Positions 63,275 to 64,000 of a DNA stretch of 64,000 nucleotides are shown here, piece by piece. The notes below the pieces were generated by a model. The model saw only the letters and a program-made list of their open reading frames with translations. It was not told the origin of the DNA and ran no database searches. The stretch is from Cupriavidus sp. BIS7 (GTDB lineage: Bacteria > Pseudomonadota > Gammaproteobacteria > Burkholderiales > Burkholderiaceae), in the NCBI RefSeq assembly GCF_000292345.1, contig NZ_ALOU01000020.1, positions 78,537-142,536 of the forward strand, in the 5' to 3' direction. A program made the position numbers and the translations under genes. Position 1 is the stretch's first letter; every line of letters starts with the position of its first letter.

Positions 63275-64000
63275 ATGCAACGCCGTCCCCTGATCAAGAT
63301 CCTCGCCGCCGCCACCGCTTTCGCGGCCGCCGGCATGACCCTGCCCGCCTTCTCCCAAGGCACGTATCCGACCAAGGCAATCACGCTCGTCGTGCCGTTC
63401 CCGGCCGGTGGCACCACCGACATCGTTGCGCGCATCGTCGCCGACAAGCTCGGCCAGCAACTGGGCCAGGCCGTGATCGTGGACAATCGCGGCGGCGCCG
63501 GCGGCAGCATCGGCACCGGCTACCTGGCCAAGGCCACGCCGGATGGCTACACGCTCGGCATTGCCACCGCCTCGACGCACGGCATCAACCCGGCCGTGTA
63601 TCCGCGCCTGCCGTACGACGCCACGAAGGACTTCACGCCGATCACGAACCTGGCATCCGTGCCGAACGTGATGAGCATCAACCCGGGCGTGAAAGCCACC
63701 GACATGAAGTCGTTCATCGCGCTGGCCAAGTCGGAGCCGAACAAGATCGCTTACGGATCGGCCGGAAATGGCAGCGTCTCGCACATGATGGGCGAGCTGT
63801 TCAAGATGAGCAGCAAGACCGAACTGCTGCACGTGCCGTACAAGGGCGTGGGCCCCGCACTGAACGACGCGCTGGCCGGCCAGGTGCAGGTGCTGTTTGA
63901 CAACCTGCCGTCGTCGCTGCCGTTCATCGAAGGCGGCAAGCTGCGCGCGCTGGCCGTGGCATCACCGAAGCGCGTGGCCGCGCTGCCGAACGTGCCGACC
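63275..64000 (+). CDS. Bug-family (TctC-type) substrate-binding protein, 5' part
   Basis: The ATG at 63275 opens 242 codons that run to the window edge with no stop. The product has a signal peptide (ILAAATAFAAAGMTLPAFSQG) and Bug-family marks: YPTKAITLVVPFPAGGTTDIVARI, then NRGGAGGSIGTGYLAKATPDGYTL and KIAYGSAGNGSVSHMMGELF. Bug proteins bind carboxylates or amino-acid-like ligands in the periplasm; most are not linked to a transporter. The divergent LysR gene probably controls it. Confidence 0.92.
   Translation, partial: MQRRPLIKILAAATAFAAAGMTLPAFSQGTYPTKAITLVVPFPAGGTTDIVARIVADKLGQQLGQAVIVDNRGGAGGSIGTGYLAKATPDGYTLGIATASTHGINPAVYPRLPYDATKDFTPITNLASVPNVMSINPGVKATDMKSFIALAKSEPNKIAYGSAGNGSVSHMMGELFKMSSKTELLHVPYKGVGPALNDALAGQVQVLFDNLPSSLPFIEGGKLRALAVASPKRVAALPNVPT

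Overview
The window looks like core chromosome of a high-GC betaproteobacterium, most likely Cupriavidus or a close Burkholderiales relative. The basis is the intracellular PHB depolymerase with the Cys183/Asp355/His388 arrangement known from Cupriavidus necator PhaZ1, the rpfE-like/recJ pair, the complete isc operon, the hrcA-nadK-recN neighbourhood, and a Bug-family binding protein. Genes are dense on both strands, with the 5' edge inside an rpfE-like gene and the 3' edge inside the Bug gene. I saw no IS element, prophage, CRISPR array, tRNA or rRNA.

Layout. 1-2015: rpfE-like 3' end and recJ. 2127-6450: four-gene operon of a MacB/LolD-type ABC transporter, a LolA-like periplasmic protein and a predicted outer-membrane barrel, behind a leader with two strong hairpins. 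6469-10994: degenerate NlpD-like lipoprotein, prfB with its programmed frameshift, an SDR and lysS. 11184-11942: glycine-zipper protein. 12122-17910: iscRSUA-hscBA-fdx-iscX on the minus strand with a near-consensus IscR operator over its promoter. 18012-23327: Gcr-type 'recombinase', LMW phosphatase, two small unknowns and uvrB. 23528-28623: aromatic/aspartate aminotransferase, phaZ, a TetR regulator, rsxB and nth. 28646-32583: TetR regulator divergent from a Baeyer-Villiger monooxygenase / hydrolase / Coq4-like operon, with operator-like repeats between them. 32685-37060: DUF1120 protein, RutE-like nitroreductase, EamA transporter, DUF1841 protein and phospholipase A. 37154-43926: grpE, a 51-aa peptide, Hsp15, hemH, hrcA, nadK and recN. 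43965-46893: propeptide-like lipoprotein, GlyGly-CTERM subtilase and, convergent, a rhombosortase. 46883-56674: glnE, yhdP, a nitrilase-family amidase and tldD. 56965-58230: aromatic leader peptide, attenuator and aroG. 58303-62160: two cytochromes c, then MoxR ATPase, GNAT acetyltransferase and VWA protein. 62198-64000: LysR regulator divergent from a Bug-family binding protein.

Three systems stand out. (1) The DAHP synthase gene is preceded by a 23-codon leader with the run F-H-F-Y-F-Y-W-H and by segments that form mutually exclusive 1:2, 2:3 and 3:4 pairings ending in a perfect U-tract terminator, the layout of a trp-type attenuator. (2) A secreted subtilase with a C-terminal Gly-rich/TM/Arg sorting tail sits beside a rhombosortase and directly behind a small lipoprotein whose sequence resembles the protease's own propeptide. 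(3) The ABC/LolA-like/barrel operon looks like a self-contained inner-to-outer-membrane transport route. A REP-like repeat family (CCCTCTCCC...GGGAGAGGG) and a separate long inverted repeat at the hrcA 3' end occupy several gene ends.
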